In this document: in pieces, positions 1 to 7,978 of the stretch
Layout: each line of letters opens with the position of its first letter
How positions within the stretch are numbered: position 1 is the stretch's first letter
Source of the DNA: Flavobacteriales bacterium
GTDB lineage: Bacteria; Bacteroidota; Bacteroidia; Flavobacteriales_F; PHOS-HE28
Reading direction: 5' to 3'
NCBI GenBank assembly: GCA_020635725.1
Contig: JACJZF010000010.1
Location: forward strand, 62,001 to 126,000
Length of the DNA stretch: 64,000 nt
Notes under the pieces: generated by a model
What the model saw: only the letters and a program-made list of their open reading frames with translations
Told to the model about the DNA's origin: nothing
The model's database searches: none
Made by a program: the position numbers and the translations under genes

Positions 1-1
1 T

Positions 2-1465
2 TGGGGTTACGGCAAGGCGGTGTACATCGATCACCCGGATGGTCGCACCTCCGTCTATGGCCACCTGCAGTCCATCGATGGGCCCATTGGCGAGGCGGTG
101 CTGGCCAAGCAATACCAGCTCCAAGCCTTCGAGATCGACTGGAACCCCGAGAAGGGCGCGTTGCCCGTGAAGCAGGGCGAGGTCTTCGCCCTCAGCGGCA
201 ACACCGGTGGTAGCGGCGGACCGCACCTGCATTTTGAGCTGCGCCGCACCAGCGACCAAGTAGCACTCGACCCGGAATCACTGGGCATCGTCCTGGCCGA
301 CCACAAGGCGCCCGAGATCCTGGGGGTGCGCCTTTACGCCCTTACCGATAGCACGCGCCTGAAGCCCTACCCGGCCGGCACCGTGGGCTACGCCGCCAGT
401 GGCGTGCCCGGTCGCTATGCGTTGAAGGAAGCACCCGCGGCCTTCGGCACCGTGGGCCTGGCGCTTCATACCATCGACCGCTACGATGCCAACGGAGCGA
501 AATGCGGCGTGCGCAGCATCGAGCTTTTCGTGGATAGCGCGCCGGTGTTCAGCAGCCGCTTCGAGCAGATCGATTTCAGCCTGAACCGCTATTGCAACGC
601 TCACATGGACTACGGCGAGTTCAAGGGCAACAAGCACGAGTACCACCGCTGCTACCGCCTCCCCAACAACAAGCTGCGCATCTATGGCATGGAGGAGCCA
701 CAGGGCCGCATCGCGCTCGCCCCCGGGCAGACCCGCAACGTGCGCTTCGTGGTCACCGACAAGCATGGCAACACCAGCACGCTCTCCTTCCAGCTCCGTG
801 GGGCTAGTGCCAACGAGGCGAAGGACTGGCCGGGCTCGCGCCCTGAGGGCAGCCTCTTCCGTTACGATGCCGCCGGTTCGGTCAAGGAGGAAGGCCTGCG
901 CTTCAACCTGCCCGCCAACGCGCTGTACGACGATGCCTATGTGGCCTATAGCCGTTCGCCCGCCATCGGCCGCGCCCTCACCCCCATTCACCGGATAGGC
1001 GACCCGATGATCCCGCTGCATAGCCCCGCCGAGATCAGCCTGGCCCTGAACACGACGAACCCGGGCAAAGCCGTGGTGGTGCGCCTCACCGAGAAGGGCG
1101 AAGTATCGGGCGCCGTGGGAGGCCGCTACGCCGACGGCTGGATCACCGCCAGCGTGAAGACATTCGGGAGCTACACCGCCATGCTCGATACCATCCCACC
1201 CGTGATCAAGAACGTGGACCTGCGCGCCGACATGAAGGGCCGCAAGACCTTCACCGTGGAGATCGCCGACAACCTCAGCGGCATCGACAAGTGGAACGCC
1301 ACGCTGAACGGCGAGTGGATCATGATGGAGTACGACCCCAAGACCAAGCGCCTCACCCACCGCTTCGATGCCCATACCCAGGCGCCGGGCAGCAAGGAAT
1401 TCGTGCTGGTTGTAACAGACGACCGGGGGAATTCGTCCCGTTACCGTATGAGCTTCGTGCATTAG
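2..1465 (+). CDS. M23 family (LytM-type) metallopeptidase, 5' truncated by window edge
   Basis: Predicted secreted peptidoglycan endopeptidase. The reading frame is already open at base 2, so the N-terminus and the first zinc ligands (His/Asp) lie outside the window. The visible part opens inside the LytM domain: VYGHLQS near visible residue 20 and GPHLHFEL near residue 75 are the characteristic second half of the M23 active site. About 390 residues follow without a recognised domain; the last ~90 (from DTIPPVIKNVDL) look like an Ig-like beta-sandwich. Such C-terminal extensions are common in Bacteroidota M23 proteins. The next gene starts 22 bp downstream in the same direction. Family call is secure; the exact cell-wall substrate is not known. 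Confidence 0.9.
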   Translation, partial: WGYGKAVYIDHPDGRTSVYGHLQSIDGPIGEAVLAKQYQLQAFEIDWNPEKGALPVKQGEVFALSGNTGGSGGPHLHFELRRTSDQVALDPESLGIVLADHKAPEILGVRLYALTDSTRLKPYPAGTVGYAASGVPGRYALKEAPAAFGTVGLALHTIDRYDANGAKCGVRSIELFVDSAPVFSSRFEQIDFSLNRYCNAHMDYGEFKGNKHEYHRCYRLPNNKLRIYGMEEPQGRIALAPGQTRNVRFVVTDKHGNTSTLSFQLRGASANEAKDWPGSRPEGSLFRYDAAGSVKEEGLRFNLPANALYDDAYVAYSRSPAIGRALTPIHRIGDPMIPLHSPAEISLALNTTNPGKAVVVRLTEKGEVSGAVGGRYADGWITASVKTFGSYTAMLDTIPPVIKNVDLRADMKGRKTFTVEIADNLSGIDKWNATLNGEWIMMEYDPKTKRLTHRFDAHTQAPGSKEFVLVVTDDRGNSSRYRMSFVH

Positions 1466-1487
1466 AGCAGAAGCTTATCGGTACCCC

Positions 1488-2129
1488 ATGCGCATTCGAC
1501 CTGCCTTTCTCCTATTCGCCCCCTTCGCTCTTCTTGCTCTCGGTGCCGCAGTTGCCGTGCCCGCGCTGCATTCCAAGAAGAGCGCGCCCGCCACGCTGAT
1601 CCATGAGGGCGACCTGCTCTTCCAGCACATCGGCGGGGCGCAGGGCGAAGCATTGCGCCTGGCTACCCGTAGTCCCTGGACCCATGTGGGCATGGCCTTC
1701 CAGGAAGGAGGCGCGTGGATGGTGCTCGAAGCCGTGGGTCCGGTGAAGCGCACACCATTGAAAGAATGGATCGAGCAAGGTGCCGGGCATTACGTGGCCA
1801 AGCGCCTGCGCGGCGAGCCCCTCAGCGAGGAAGCCGTAGCTAGGCTGCGCGCGGCGGCCAGACCGTACATGGGCAAGGCCTACGACTGGAAATTCCTCTG
1901 GAACGACGAACAGGTCTACTGCTCCGAGCTGGTATGGAAGCTCTATGCCGAAGGCCTCGGCATCCGCCTCTGCGAGCCCAAGCCGCTCAAGGAATACGAC
2001 CTGGGCAGTGCGCTCGTGCAGCGCACCATGCAGGAGCGCTACGGCAACGCCCCGCCCCTCGATGAGCCCATGGTAGCGCCCAGCACGCTCTTCGAGTGCG
2101 GCTTGCTGGAGGTGGTTGAGGAGCGGTGA
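1488..2129 (+). CDS. YiiX/YebB-like permuted NlpC/P60 cysteine hydrolase
   Basis: 213-aa exported protein with an N-terminal hydrophobic segment (residues ~5-27). Matches the permuted papain-fold family exemplified by E. coli YiiX: HEGDLLFQH opens the domain, the catalytic His is in WTHVGM (His66), and the nucleophile Cys is in VYCSELVWK (Cys145). Members act on amide bonds in peptidoglycan or lipids; the substrate here is unknown. It lies 22 bp behind an M23 peptidase gene, so a role in cell-wall turnover is plausible but is inference from context. Confidence 0.8.
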   Translation: MRIRPAFLLFAPFALLALGAAVAVPALHSKKSAPATLIHEGDLLFQHIGGAQGEALRLATRSPWTHVGMAFQEGGAWMVLEAVGPVKRTPLKEWIEQGAGHYVAKRLRGEPLSEEAVARLRAAARPYMGKAYDWKFLWNDEQVYCSELVWKLYAEGLGIRLCEPKPLKEYDLGSALVQRTMQERYGNAPPLDEPMVAPSTLFECGLLEVVEER

Positions 2130-2166
2130 CAAATCGTTCTAGAAGGCCGAGCGAACCACTGCTGGC

Positions 2167-2175
2167 TAGCTTGCC
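2167..2175 (+). promoter_or_regulatory. putative -7 promoter element TAGCTTGCC upstream of GDPD gene
   Basis: TAGCTTGCC ends 3 bp before the GTG start of the GDPD gene. It fits the TAnnTTYG-like element seen before many genes in this window; the Bacteroidota consensus is TAnnTTTG. The tiny gap would make the transcript leaderless. No clear -33 TTTG box was seen. Confidence 0.4.
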
Positions 2176-2178
2176 CCC

Positions 2179-2946
2179 GTGCGCAGTTACCTCCCTCTCC
2201 TCCTGCTCCTCGCCTGCTCGGCACCGGACCGCACGGGCACGCTCATCATCGGCCATGGCGGTGGCGGCACCAGCAGCGCGCATCCCTTGGATAGCGAGGC
2301 ATCGGCCGTGGAGGCCCTGAGCCATGGCGCCGATGGCATCGAGCTGGATGCCCAGCTCACCGCCGATGGCGTGCTGGTGGCCTACCACGATGCGGAGCTA
2401 CGTGGCGCCGCGCCCTGCCCCGGCAAGGTGAACGACCTGCGCTGGGAGGAACTCGAACGCTGCGCCGCAGGCCCAGCGCCCATCGTGCGTTTGGAGGAGC
2501 TGCTGCCCCGGCTTGCCAGCGAATATCCCGGGGTCGATTTCACCCTGGACTGCAAGCTCTTCGCGGAGGGAGAATGGTGGCCTTACATGGAGCTGTTCAG
2601 TGATGCGCTGGCGGCCTTGCATGCGCGCCCCGAGCTGCGCGGCCGTGTACTGGTGGAATGCCAGATCACGGATTTCCTCCGCCTGGTGCAGCGCAAGGCG
2701 CCCGGTATCCGTGTGAGCTATTACGCCACACGGTTCTCTGGCGCGGTGGATACGGTGAAGGCGAACGGCTTCGCGGGCCTCACCATTGATCATGCGCTCC
2801 TGAGCGCGGCGGAGGTGGCCGAGGCACGTGCACAGGGCATCAGCGTCACGCTCTTCGGTGTGGATGGCGCCATGAGCCACCGTGCCGCGCTGGCCAAGCA
2901 TCCCGACCGCCTGCAGACCGATGCGCCGGTGGATTTCGCGCGGTAG
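2179..2946 (+). CDS. glycerophosphodiester phosphodiesterase family lipoprotein
   Basis: 255 aa, GTG start. The N-terminus MRSYLPLLLLLAC ends in a lipobox-like LLAC, so it is probably a lipoprotein. GDPD TIM-barrel landmarks are visible: IGHGGGG (first catalytic His), GADGIELDAQLTADG (metal-binding Glu-x-Asp) and VAYHD (second catalytic His). The usual PENT motif after the first His is replaced by SAHPLDSE, so substrate preference may differ from glycerol-3-phosphodiesters. Known members release an alcohol and glycerol-3-phosphate from phospholipid-derived diesters. Confidence 0.85.
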   Translation: MRSYLPLLLLLACSAPDRTGTLIIGHGGGGTSSAHPLDSEASAVEALSHGADGIELDAQLTADGVLVAYHDAELRGAAPCPGKVNDLRWEELERCAAGPAPIVRLEELLPRLASEYPGVDFTLDCKLFAEGEWWPYMELFSDALAALHARPELRGRVLVECQITDFLRLVQRKAPGIRVSYYATRFSGAVDTVKANGFAGLTIDHALLSAAEVAEARAQGISVTLFGVDGAMSHRAALAKHPDRLQTDAPVDFAR

Positions 2947-2996
2947 CCCCAGCGGTTGGCTGGCGACACGGGTTCATGGATCACCCCTTGGCTCCC

Positions 2997-3758
2997 TTAG
3001 TGGAAGAACTGCATCACCTTGCTCCACAGCTTGCGGGTAACCAGCAACGGCGGCGCCTGCAGGCCGTTGAGCTTCCAGGAGCGCCGCACCTCCCGATTCG
3101 CTTGGAGGATCTGCTTCACGCTGCCATTGCTCATGCCGCCTAGCCGGAAGCGAACCAGCACTTCGCGGAGGTGCACCGTGGGAATCTGGTGCTTGTACAG
3201 GAAGCGGAGGAGGATCTCATAGTCCGCGCCGATGCGCAGATCGGTATTGAAGTGGCCGAAGCGGTCGTACGCGCTCTTGCGGATGAAGGTGCCCACGTGC
3301 GGCGGCATCCAGCCACGGCGGAAATTCCCGCGGTGGTAGGTGCCGCTGAGCCATGTGCGATGCACCTTGTGGATGTCGTGCTCATCCACCATGATGATGT
3401 CCCCGTAAACGGCATCGGCATGCGAACGCTGGAAGGCCGATACGACCTGAGCGATGGTCTCGTGCGTCATCAGCAGATCGCCGGCGTTGACGAAGCCGAT
3501 CACCTCGCCCGTAGCCCGTGCCAGGCCCTTGTTCATGGCATCGTAGATCCCCTTGTCGGGCTCGCTCACCAGCACATCGATGCCGCGTTTGCCAGCGCCG
3601 GCGACGTAGCCCTGCAGGATCTCGACCGTGCCGTCGGTGCTGGCGCCGTCGATCACCACCAGCTCGATGTCGGGGTGCGTTTGCGCAAGCACGCTGTCGA
3701 GCGTCTCGGCGATGACCGGAGCGACATTGCGGCAGACGGTGATGAGGGTGACCTTCAC
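2997..3758 (-). CDS. family 2 glycosyltransferase
   Basis: 253-aa cytosolic GT-A glycosyltransferase. It opens with MKVTLITVCRNVAPVIAETL and the nucleotide-binding motif VIDGASTDGT; FVNAGDLL supplies the acidic metal-binding position and GADYEILLRFLYK matches the acceptor-side helix. This is the WcaA-like subgroup used in O-antigen, capsule or exopolysaccharide assembly. It stands alone, with other glycosyltransferases elsewhere in the window. Donor sugar and acceptor cannot be inferred. Confidence 0.88.
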   Translation of the reverse strand: MKVTLITVCRNVAPVIAETLDSVLAQTHPDIELVVIDGASTDGTVEILQGYVAGAGKRGIDVLVSEPDKGIYDAMNKGLARATGEVIGFVNAGDLLMTHETIAQVVSAFQRSHADAVYGDIIMVDEHDIHKVHRTWLSGTYHRGNFRRGWMPPHVGTFIRKSAYDRFGHFNTDLRIGADYEILLRFLYKHQIPTVHLREVLVRFRLGGMSNGSVKQILQANREVRRSWKLNGLQAPPLLVTRKLWSKVMQFFH

Positions 3759-3830
3759 GAGAGGAACAGCGCCGGCAAAGGAAGGAATCGGCGCGCAAGC
3801 CGAATCGGTTCAGGCACCGGCCGAATAGAA

Positions 3831-3856
3831 GGAACCCGGCCTATCGACCGGGTTCC
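3831..3856 (-). terminator. hairpin terminator downstream of the Spy-like gene
   Basis: Perfect 9-bp inverted repeat GGAACCCGG / CCGGGTTCC with an 8-nt loop, followed on the minus strand by the T-rich stretch TTCTATTC. It lies 48 bp past the stop of the minus-strand gene at 3905-4288. Confidence 0.6.
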
Positions 3857-3904
3857 CGCACCGCTTAACGCCTGGTTCAGCGTCAAGAGTGCATCCACAC
3901 AGCA

Positions 3905-4288
3905 CTATTTGCTCTCAGGCTTGGCAGTGCCCTGAGCGCGCTGCTCGCACCAGTTCATCCACTTGGTGTACTGGTCGGTGGAAAGCACCTCCTTGATCTC
4001 GGAGCTGTGCTTGTCCATCATATCGCTCGTTGCCTTCTTGTCGGTCATGGCCGCGCATTCCTTCTTGTGCTTGGTCTGGATCTCCTGCACCTTGGTCATC
4101 TGGTCGGCGGTGAGGCCGAGCGAGGTCCAGGCCTCAGGGGTGGTGCGGGAAACGCAATCGTCGCCACCGGGCGCTACGGTGGCCATGGCCACCTCATTGG
4201 CCTTCGGTACGACAGCGGTACCGGATTGCGCGGCAGCGCTCAAGGTGCCCATCAGGATCAGGGCAGCGGGAAACAGGATCGTCTTCAT
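3905..4288 (-). CDS. small secreted Spy/CpxP-like (LTxxQ) protein
   Basis: 127 aa with a signal peptide (MKTILFPAALILMGTLSAAAQ). The mature part is predicted helical, with an LTADQMTKVQEIQTKHKKE segment that resembles the LTxxQ motif of Spy/CpxP periplasmic chaperones, followed by a second helix (LSTDQYTKWMNWCEQ). Cysteines at DDC, KKEC and NWCE may form disulfides. The resemblance is by motif only. Probably monocistronic, with a terminator downstream. Confidence 0.6.
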   Translation of the reverse strand: MKTILFPAALILMGTLSAAAQSGTAVVPKANEVAMATVAPGGDDCVSRTTPEAWTSLGLTADQMTKVQEIQTKHKKECAAMTDKKATSDMMDKHSSEIKEVLSTDQYTKWMNWCEQRAQGTAKPESK

Positions 4289-4563
4289 TGCTGGTTCGTT
4301 TGAGGGTTAGGTTGACACTCCGAGACAACGAGCGTTCCATGCCGCCCTCGAATGCTCGAAGGCAGCACCAGTGTGGGCGCGATCGACGAAGGCCAGGCGA
4401 TCTGGCGTGATTGGATCCGGGGCCGCCAGACCCCAGAGGAGGGGTCACGACACCCCAACGAATCGCGCGCCAGGGCCAGCTAACGGCCCATGTTGAAGCT
4501 CTTCGTGGCCCAACCGCGCTTGCGGGCAGCGGCACGGTTGTTCCCTTCCCAACCGGCATCCAC

Positions 4564-5658
4564 ATGCGCGCTTTCCGGCAATCCCTTCGTTCCCGCTCGG
4601 TGTCGGCGTGCTTGGTCATGTCGATGGGTGCGCTGCAGCCGTTGAGTTCACGCGCTCAGGTCGATGGCTTCGACACCACCTACGTGAATGACTTCACGCG
4701 CAGACTCACCGGTCGGCTCTACCTGAGCACGAAGTACAATGCGCTGCGCATCGGCGGACAAGGGAATGATGCCGTGATCCTTCGGCCCAATAGCAAGGTG
4801 AACATGGGGATCGGTGCGAGCTATCGCGCGCTCACCTTGAACATCGGTTTCGGGATTCCCTTCGTGAACCGGGATCAAGAGGTACGCGGGCGCACGCGGT
4901 ATATCGATGCGCAGGCGAACATCCACACGCAGCGCTGGGCGACCAATCTCTTCCTACAGGTCTTCGCCGGCTATTACCTGGCCTCGCATGACCTGCATGA
5001 ATTGGGCTGGCAGCAACCTACGCAACGGCCCTACCGCGAGGATCTCGTGGAATTCAACCTGGGGGTGAGCAGCCTGCGGATCCTGAACGACCGGCGCTTC
5101 AGCTATCGCGCGGCCTTCAGCCAGGATGCCTGGCAGCGCCGGAGCCAGGGATCATGGCTCGTGGGCGGATACAGCACCTATTTCAGCGTGCGCGGCGATT
5201 CGGCGCTGGTGCCTACCGCGCTCTGGTCCGGGTTCGAGGGCCTCGCGCGGATGGAACGCGGCCGGTTCATGGACCTCGGCCCCATGGGCGGCTACGTGCA
5301 CACCTTCGTGTACCGGCAGCATTGGTTCGCAACGGTCTCCGGTGCCGTCGGCGCTGGGCTCAGCACGCAGCACATCACCTACCCCACTGCTGAAGGGAGC
5401 GCTGAGCAGCGCAACAGCGGCTTGGGCTGGCACGCCCAGGTGCGAGCGGCGGTGGGGTACAACAGCCGGCACCGTTATGTCGGCATCGGTTTCAACCAGG
5501 AGAACATCGGCTATCTGCTGCCGGACCAGCAACACTTCCGGTGGTCGGTGGGCAACGTGCGCTTGAATCTGGTGCAGCGCTTCAACCGCCGCGTGCCGCA
5601 GGTGGATCGAGGGATCCGCTGGTTCAGGAAGAAGGTGAAGGAACCCTTGTCTCCGTGA
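4564..5658 (+). CDS. DUF4421 family outer-membrane-associated protein
   Basis: Conserved Bacteroidota family of unknown function. The open frame extends upstream to 4411, but ATG 4564 (MRAFRQSLRSRS...) gives a typical signal peptide ending near SRAQ, so it was chosen; 364 aa. The mature start FDTTYVNDFTRRLTGRLYLSTKY is the hallmark of DUF4421, and the alternating beta-strand pattern with aromatic girdles suggests a beta-barrel. It is followed 1 bp later by a POTRA-type barrel gene, so the two are almost certainly co-transcribed. Confidence 0.75.
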   Translation: MRAFRQSLRSRSVSACLVMSMGALQPLSSRAQVDGFDTTYVNDFTRRLTGRLYLSTKYNALRIGGQGNDAVILRPNSKVNMGIGASYRALTLNIGFGIPFVNRDQEVRGRTRYIDAQANIHTQRWATNLFLQVFAGYYLASHDLHELGWQQPTQRPYREDLVEFNLGVSSLRILNDRRFSYRAAFSQDAWQRRSQGSWLVGGYSTYFSVRGDSALVPTALWSGFEGLARMERGRFMDLGPMGGYVHTFVYRQHWFATVSGAVGAGLSTQHITYPTAEGSAEQRNSGLGWHAQVRAAVGYNSRHRYVGIGFNQENIGYLLPDQQHFRWSVGNVRLNLVQRFNRRVPQVDRGIRWFRKKVKEPLSP

Positions 5659-5659
5659 T

Positions 5660-7483
5660 ATGGCTGCGAACCGGGCACCGCGCTTGGCGATGATCGTCCT
5701 GCTCTGCACGGCAGCCCTTGGCGCCGGCGCGCAGGACGATTCCCTGGCCGTGTACAGGAAGATCGAGCGCTTCGCCACCAAGCACAAAGTGACCCAATGG
5801 ATCTACGACGCCGTATTCGTGCCCACGGTGGAGCCCAGCGCCCCGCAGGCCGATGCGAGCCCGCGGATACGCCGCAACCCCGCGCTGCGCTACAGCGGCA
5901 AACCGATCCGGCGCATCGAGGTGCAGGTGATGGACCCTTTCGGCTATTCGGTGAGGGATACGAGCAAGGCACCTACCAGCGGCATCCAGAACATCGGCAA
6001 CGCCCTTCACCGCCGCACCCGCGAGCGCATCGTGCGCAACCTGCTGCTGCTGCATGAGGGCGAATCGCTCGACCCATTGAAGGTGACCGAATCGGAGCGG
6101 GTGCTGCGAGCGAGCGCTGTGGTCAATGATGCATCGGTGACCGTGGTGCCGGTACCTGGCCGTCGTGACAGCGTTGATGTACGCGTGCTGGTGCACGACA
6201 AATGGAATCTGGATGTGTACGGCGAGGGCGACCTCGGCTCGGTGAGCGTGACAGGGCGTGACCGCAACCTGCTCGGCTGGGGGCAGGAACTGGAGCAGCG
6301 CGCGATCTACGCGCCGGACGGGAACGACATCAGGCTCGAAGGGCACCACTCCGTGTACAACATCCGCCGCAGCTACATCAGCTCACGGCTGGAATATGCG
6401 GTGAGCCCCGATGCGGACCGGCTGGGCATCAGCCTCGACCGGGGCTTCTATTCGCCGGTGGCGCGCTGGGCCGGAGGATTCGCCCTCGGCAAGAGCTGGA
6501 CACCCGACATCCGCCTGGATTCTATCGCAGGCGAAGAGATGACATACGTGGTGGCCCCGGTCGTAGCGGATACCTGGCTCGCGCGCAGCTTCCCGTTGAG
6601 CCTCGGCGAGAGTCGCGCCGACCAGAGCACCCATCTGGTCGTTGGAGCACGCTACGCGCAGACACGCTACGCATCGCGGACACCATTCCGCATCGATAGC
6701 CTGCGCCTCAACAGCAACAGCTCGCTCGCGCTGGTGAGCGTGGGCCTGAGCCTCCGCCAGTACTACAAGGACCGCTACCTCTTCCGCTTCGGCGCGAATG
6801 AGGACGTGCCCGAAGGCTCGCTGATCACCGTGACCGCCGGCGGCCGCAAGCGCGAACTGGAGCGCACCATGCCCTACCTCGGCTTCGCCTTCTCCCGTGG
6901 TGTGAACACCGATGCATTCGGGTATTTCTCCGGGAGCCTGGCGTATGGGACCTTCTACGATCGCGGGCGCATCCGTGATGCCACCCTGCGCATCGATGCG
7001 GACTATGTGAGCGACCTGCAGCACATGGGCCGCTGGCACCTGCGCCAGTTCGTAAGGCTGCGCTCGGTCTCGGGCTTCAGCAAGGCCTCCTACCAGCTGC
7101 AGTCCATCGCCGGAAGCGAGCTCTACGGTTTCGATGGCGAGCTGCTCACCGGCACGCGCAAGCTCCTGCTCAACCTGGAAACCGTGGCGTACATGCCCTC
7201 TACCCTCATCGGCTTCCGCTTCGCGCCCGTGGCACTGATCGGCTTCGGCACCATCGCCGCGGAGGATGAGCCGCTGCTGGCCAACCGGATCTACCCCGCC
7301 TTCTCCCTGGGCGTGCTCATACGCAACGAGAACCTGCTCGTGAAGACCTTCGAAGTGGCCATGGGCTACTACCCCTTGCTGCCCGACGGCACCAGGCGCC
7401 TCTTCCAATTCAATCCTTCGATCAGCTTCTCGTTGAATCTGCGCGATTTCGCCTACACCCGGCCCGACATCGTTTCCTTCTGA
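5660..7483 (+). CDS. POTRA-containing BamA/TamA-like outer membrane protein
   Basis: 607 aa with a signal peptide ending at GAGAQ. After a ~60-residue linker there is a POTRA-like region (residues ~75-190): KPIRRIEVQVMDPFG, then RERIVRNLLLLHEGESLDP, then DVRVLVHDKWNLDVYGEGD. The remaining ~400 residues are beta-rich and fit a transmembrane barrel. It resembles BamA-superfamily surface-antigen proteins but is short and lacks multiple POTRA domains, so it is not BamA itself. It follows DUF4421 with a 1-bp gap; a joint envelope role is likely. Confidence 0.75.
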   Translation: MAANRAPRLAMIVLLCTAALGAGAQDDSLAVYRKIERFATKHKVTQWIYDAVFVPTVEPSAPQADASPRIRRNPALRYSGKPIRRIEVQVMDPFGYSVRDTSKAPTSGIQNIGNALHRRTRERIVRNLLLLHEGESLDPLKVTESERVLRASAVVNDASVTVVPVPGRRDSVDVRVLVHDKWNLDVYGEGDLGSVSVTGRDRNLLGWGQELEQRAIYAPDGNDIRLEGHHSVYNIRRSYISSRLEYAVSPDADRLGISLDRGFYSPVARWAGGFALGKSWTPDIRLDSIAGEEMTYVVAPVVADTWLARSFPLSLGESRADQSTHLVVGARYAQTRYASRTPFRIDSLRLNSNSSLALVSVGLSLRQYYKDRYLFRFGANEDVPEGSLITVTAGGRKRELERTMPYLGFAFSRGVNTDAFGYFSGSLAYGTFYDRGRIRDATLRIDADYVSDLQHMGRWHLRQFVRLRSVSGFSKASYQLQSIAGSELYGFDGELLTGTRKLLLNLETVAYMPSTLIGFRFAPVALIGFGTIAAEDEPLLANRIYPAFSLGVLIRNENLLVKTFEVAMGYYPLLPDGTRRLFQFNPSISFSLNLRDFAYTRPDIVSF

Positions 7484-7517
7484 ACAACCTGCGACCCGCC
7501 CTAACACCGCCTCCACC

Positions 7518-7526
7518 TAGCTTCGC
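7518..7526 (+). promoter_or_regulatory. putative -7 promoter element TAGCTTCGC upstream of smpB
   Basis: TAGCTTCGC ends 5 bp before the smpB ATG. Same TAnnTTYG-type element as elsewhere in the window; the short gap implies a leaderless or nearly leaderless mRNA. Confidence 0.45.
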
Positions 7527-7531
7527 GCGCC

Positions 7532-7978
7532 ATGGCCGCGCCCACGATCGACGTGAAGAACCGCAAGGCGGAGTTCGAGTACCACCTGCTCGACCGCTTC
7601 GAATGCGGCCTCGTGCTCATGGGCAGCGAGATCAAGAGCATACGGGCCGGCGGCGCCAGCATCAACGAGGCCTTCTGCGCGTTCGCCGCGGCAGACCTGG
7701 TGGTGCGCAACATGCAGATCAACCCCTACGGCAGCAACCCGCATTTCGTGCATGAGCCCAAGCGCGACCGCAAGCTGCTGCTGCACCACACCGAGCTCAA
7801 TAAGCTGCGCAGGAAGCTGAAGGACACCGGCATCACCATCGTCCCGGTGCGCCTCTTCATCGGCACCAGCGGCTACGCGAAGCTGGAGATCGCACTGGCC
7901 AAGGGGAAGAAGGCCTTCGACAAGCGTGAGAGCATCAAGGCGCGCGAGGTGAAGCGCGACATGGAGCGCGAGCAATGA
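7532..7978 (+). CDS. smpB: SsrA-binding protein SmpB
   Basis: 148 aa, the usual SmpB length. SmpB binds tmRNA and delivers it to stalled ribosomes in trans-translation. Signatures: NRKAEFEYHLLDRFECGLVL at the N-terminus, GSEIKSIRAGGASINEAFC, NMQINPY, the RDRKLLLHHTELNKL stretch, then IVPVRLFI and the basic C-terminal tail KAFDKRESIKAREVKRDMER. The tmRNA gene was not found in this window. The stop overlaps the next start by 4 bp (ATGA), so the glycosyltransferase gene behind it is translationally coupled. Confidence 0.97.
   Translation: MAAPTIDVKNRKAEFEYHLLDRFECGLVLMGSEIKSIRAGGASINEAFCAFAAADLVVRNMQINPYGSNPHFVHEPKRDRKLLLHHTELNKLRRKLKDTGITIVPVRLFIGTSGYAKLEIALAKGKKAFDKRESIKAREVKRDMEREQ

Noticed and set aside
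278..1462. 394-codon open frame antisense to the M23 peptidase gene
   Set aside because: His/Ala/Gly/Val-rich translation without domains; typical shadow frame in GC-rich DNA opposite a gene with clear motifs.
4289..4563. Possible regulatory RNA between the divergent Spy-like and DUF4421 genes (TCTGGCG / CGCCAGA inverted repeat)
   Set aside because: Imperfect arms with a long spacer and no T-run or known RNA motif; not distinguishable from chance in GC-rich DNA.
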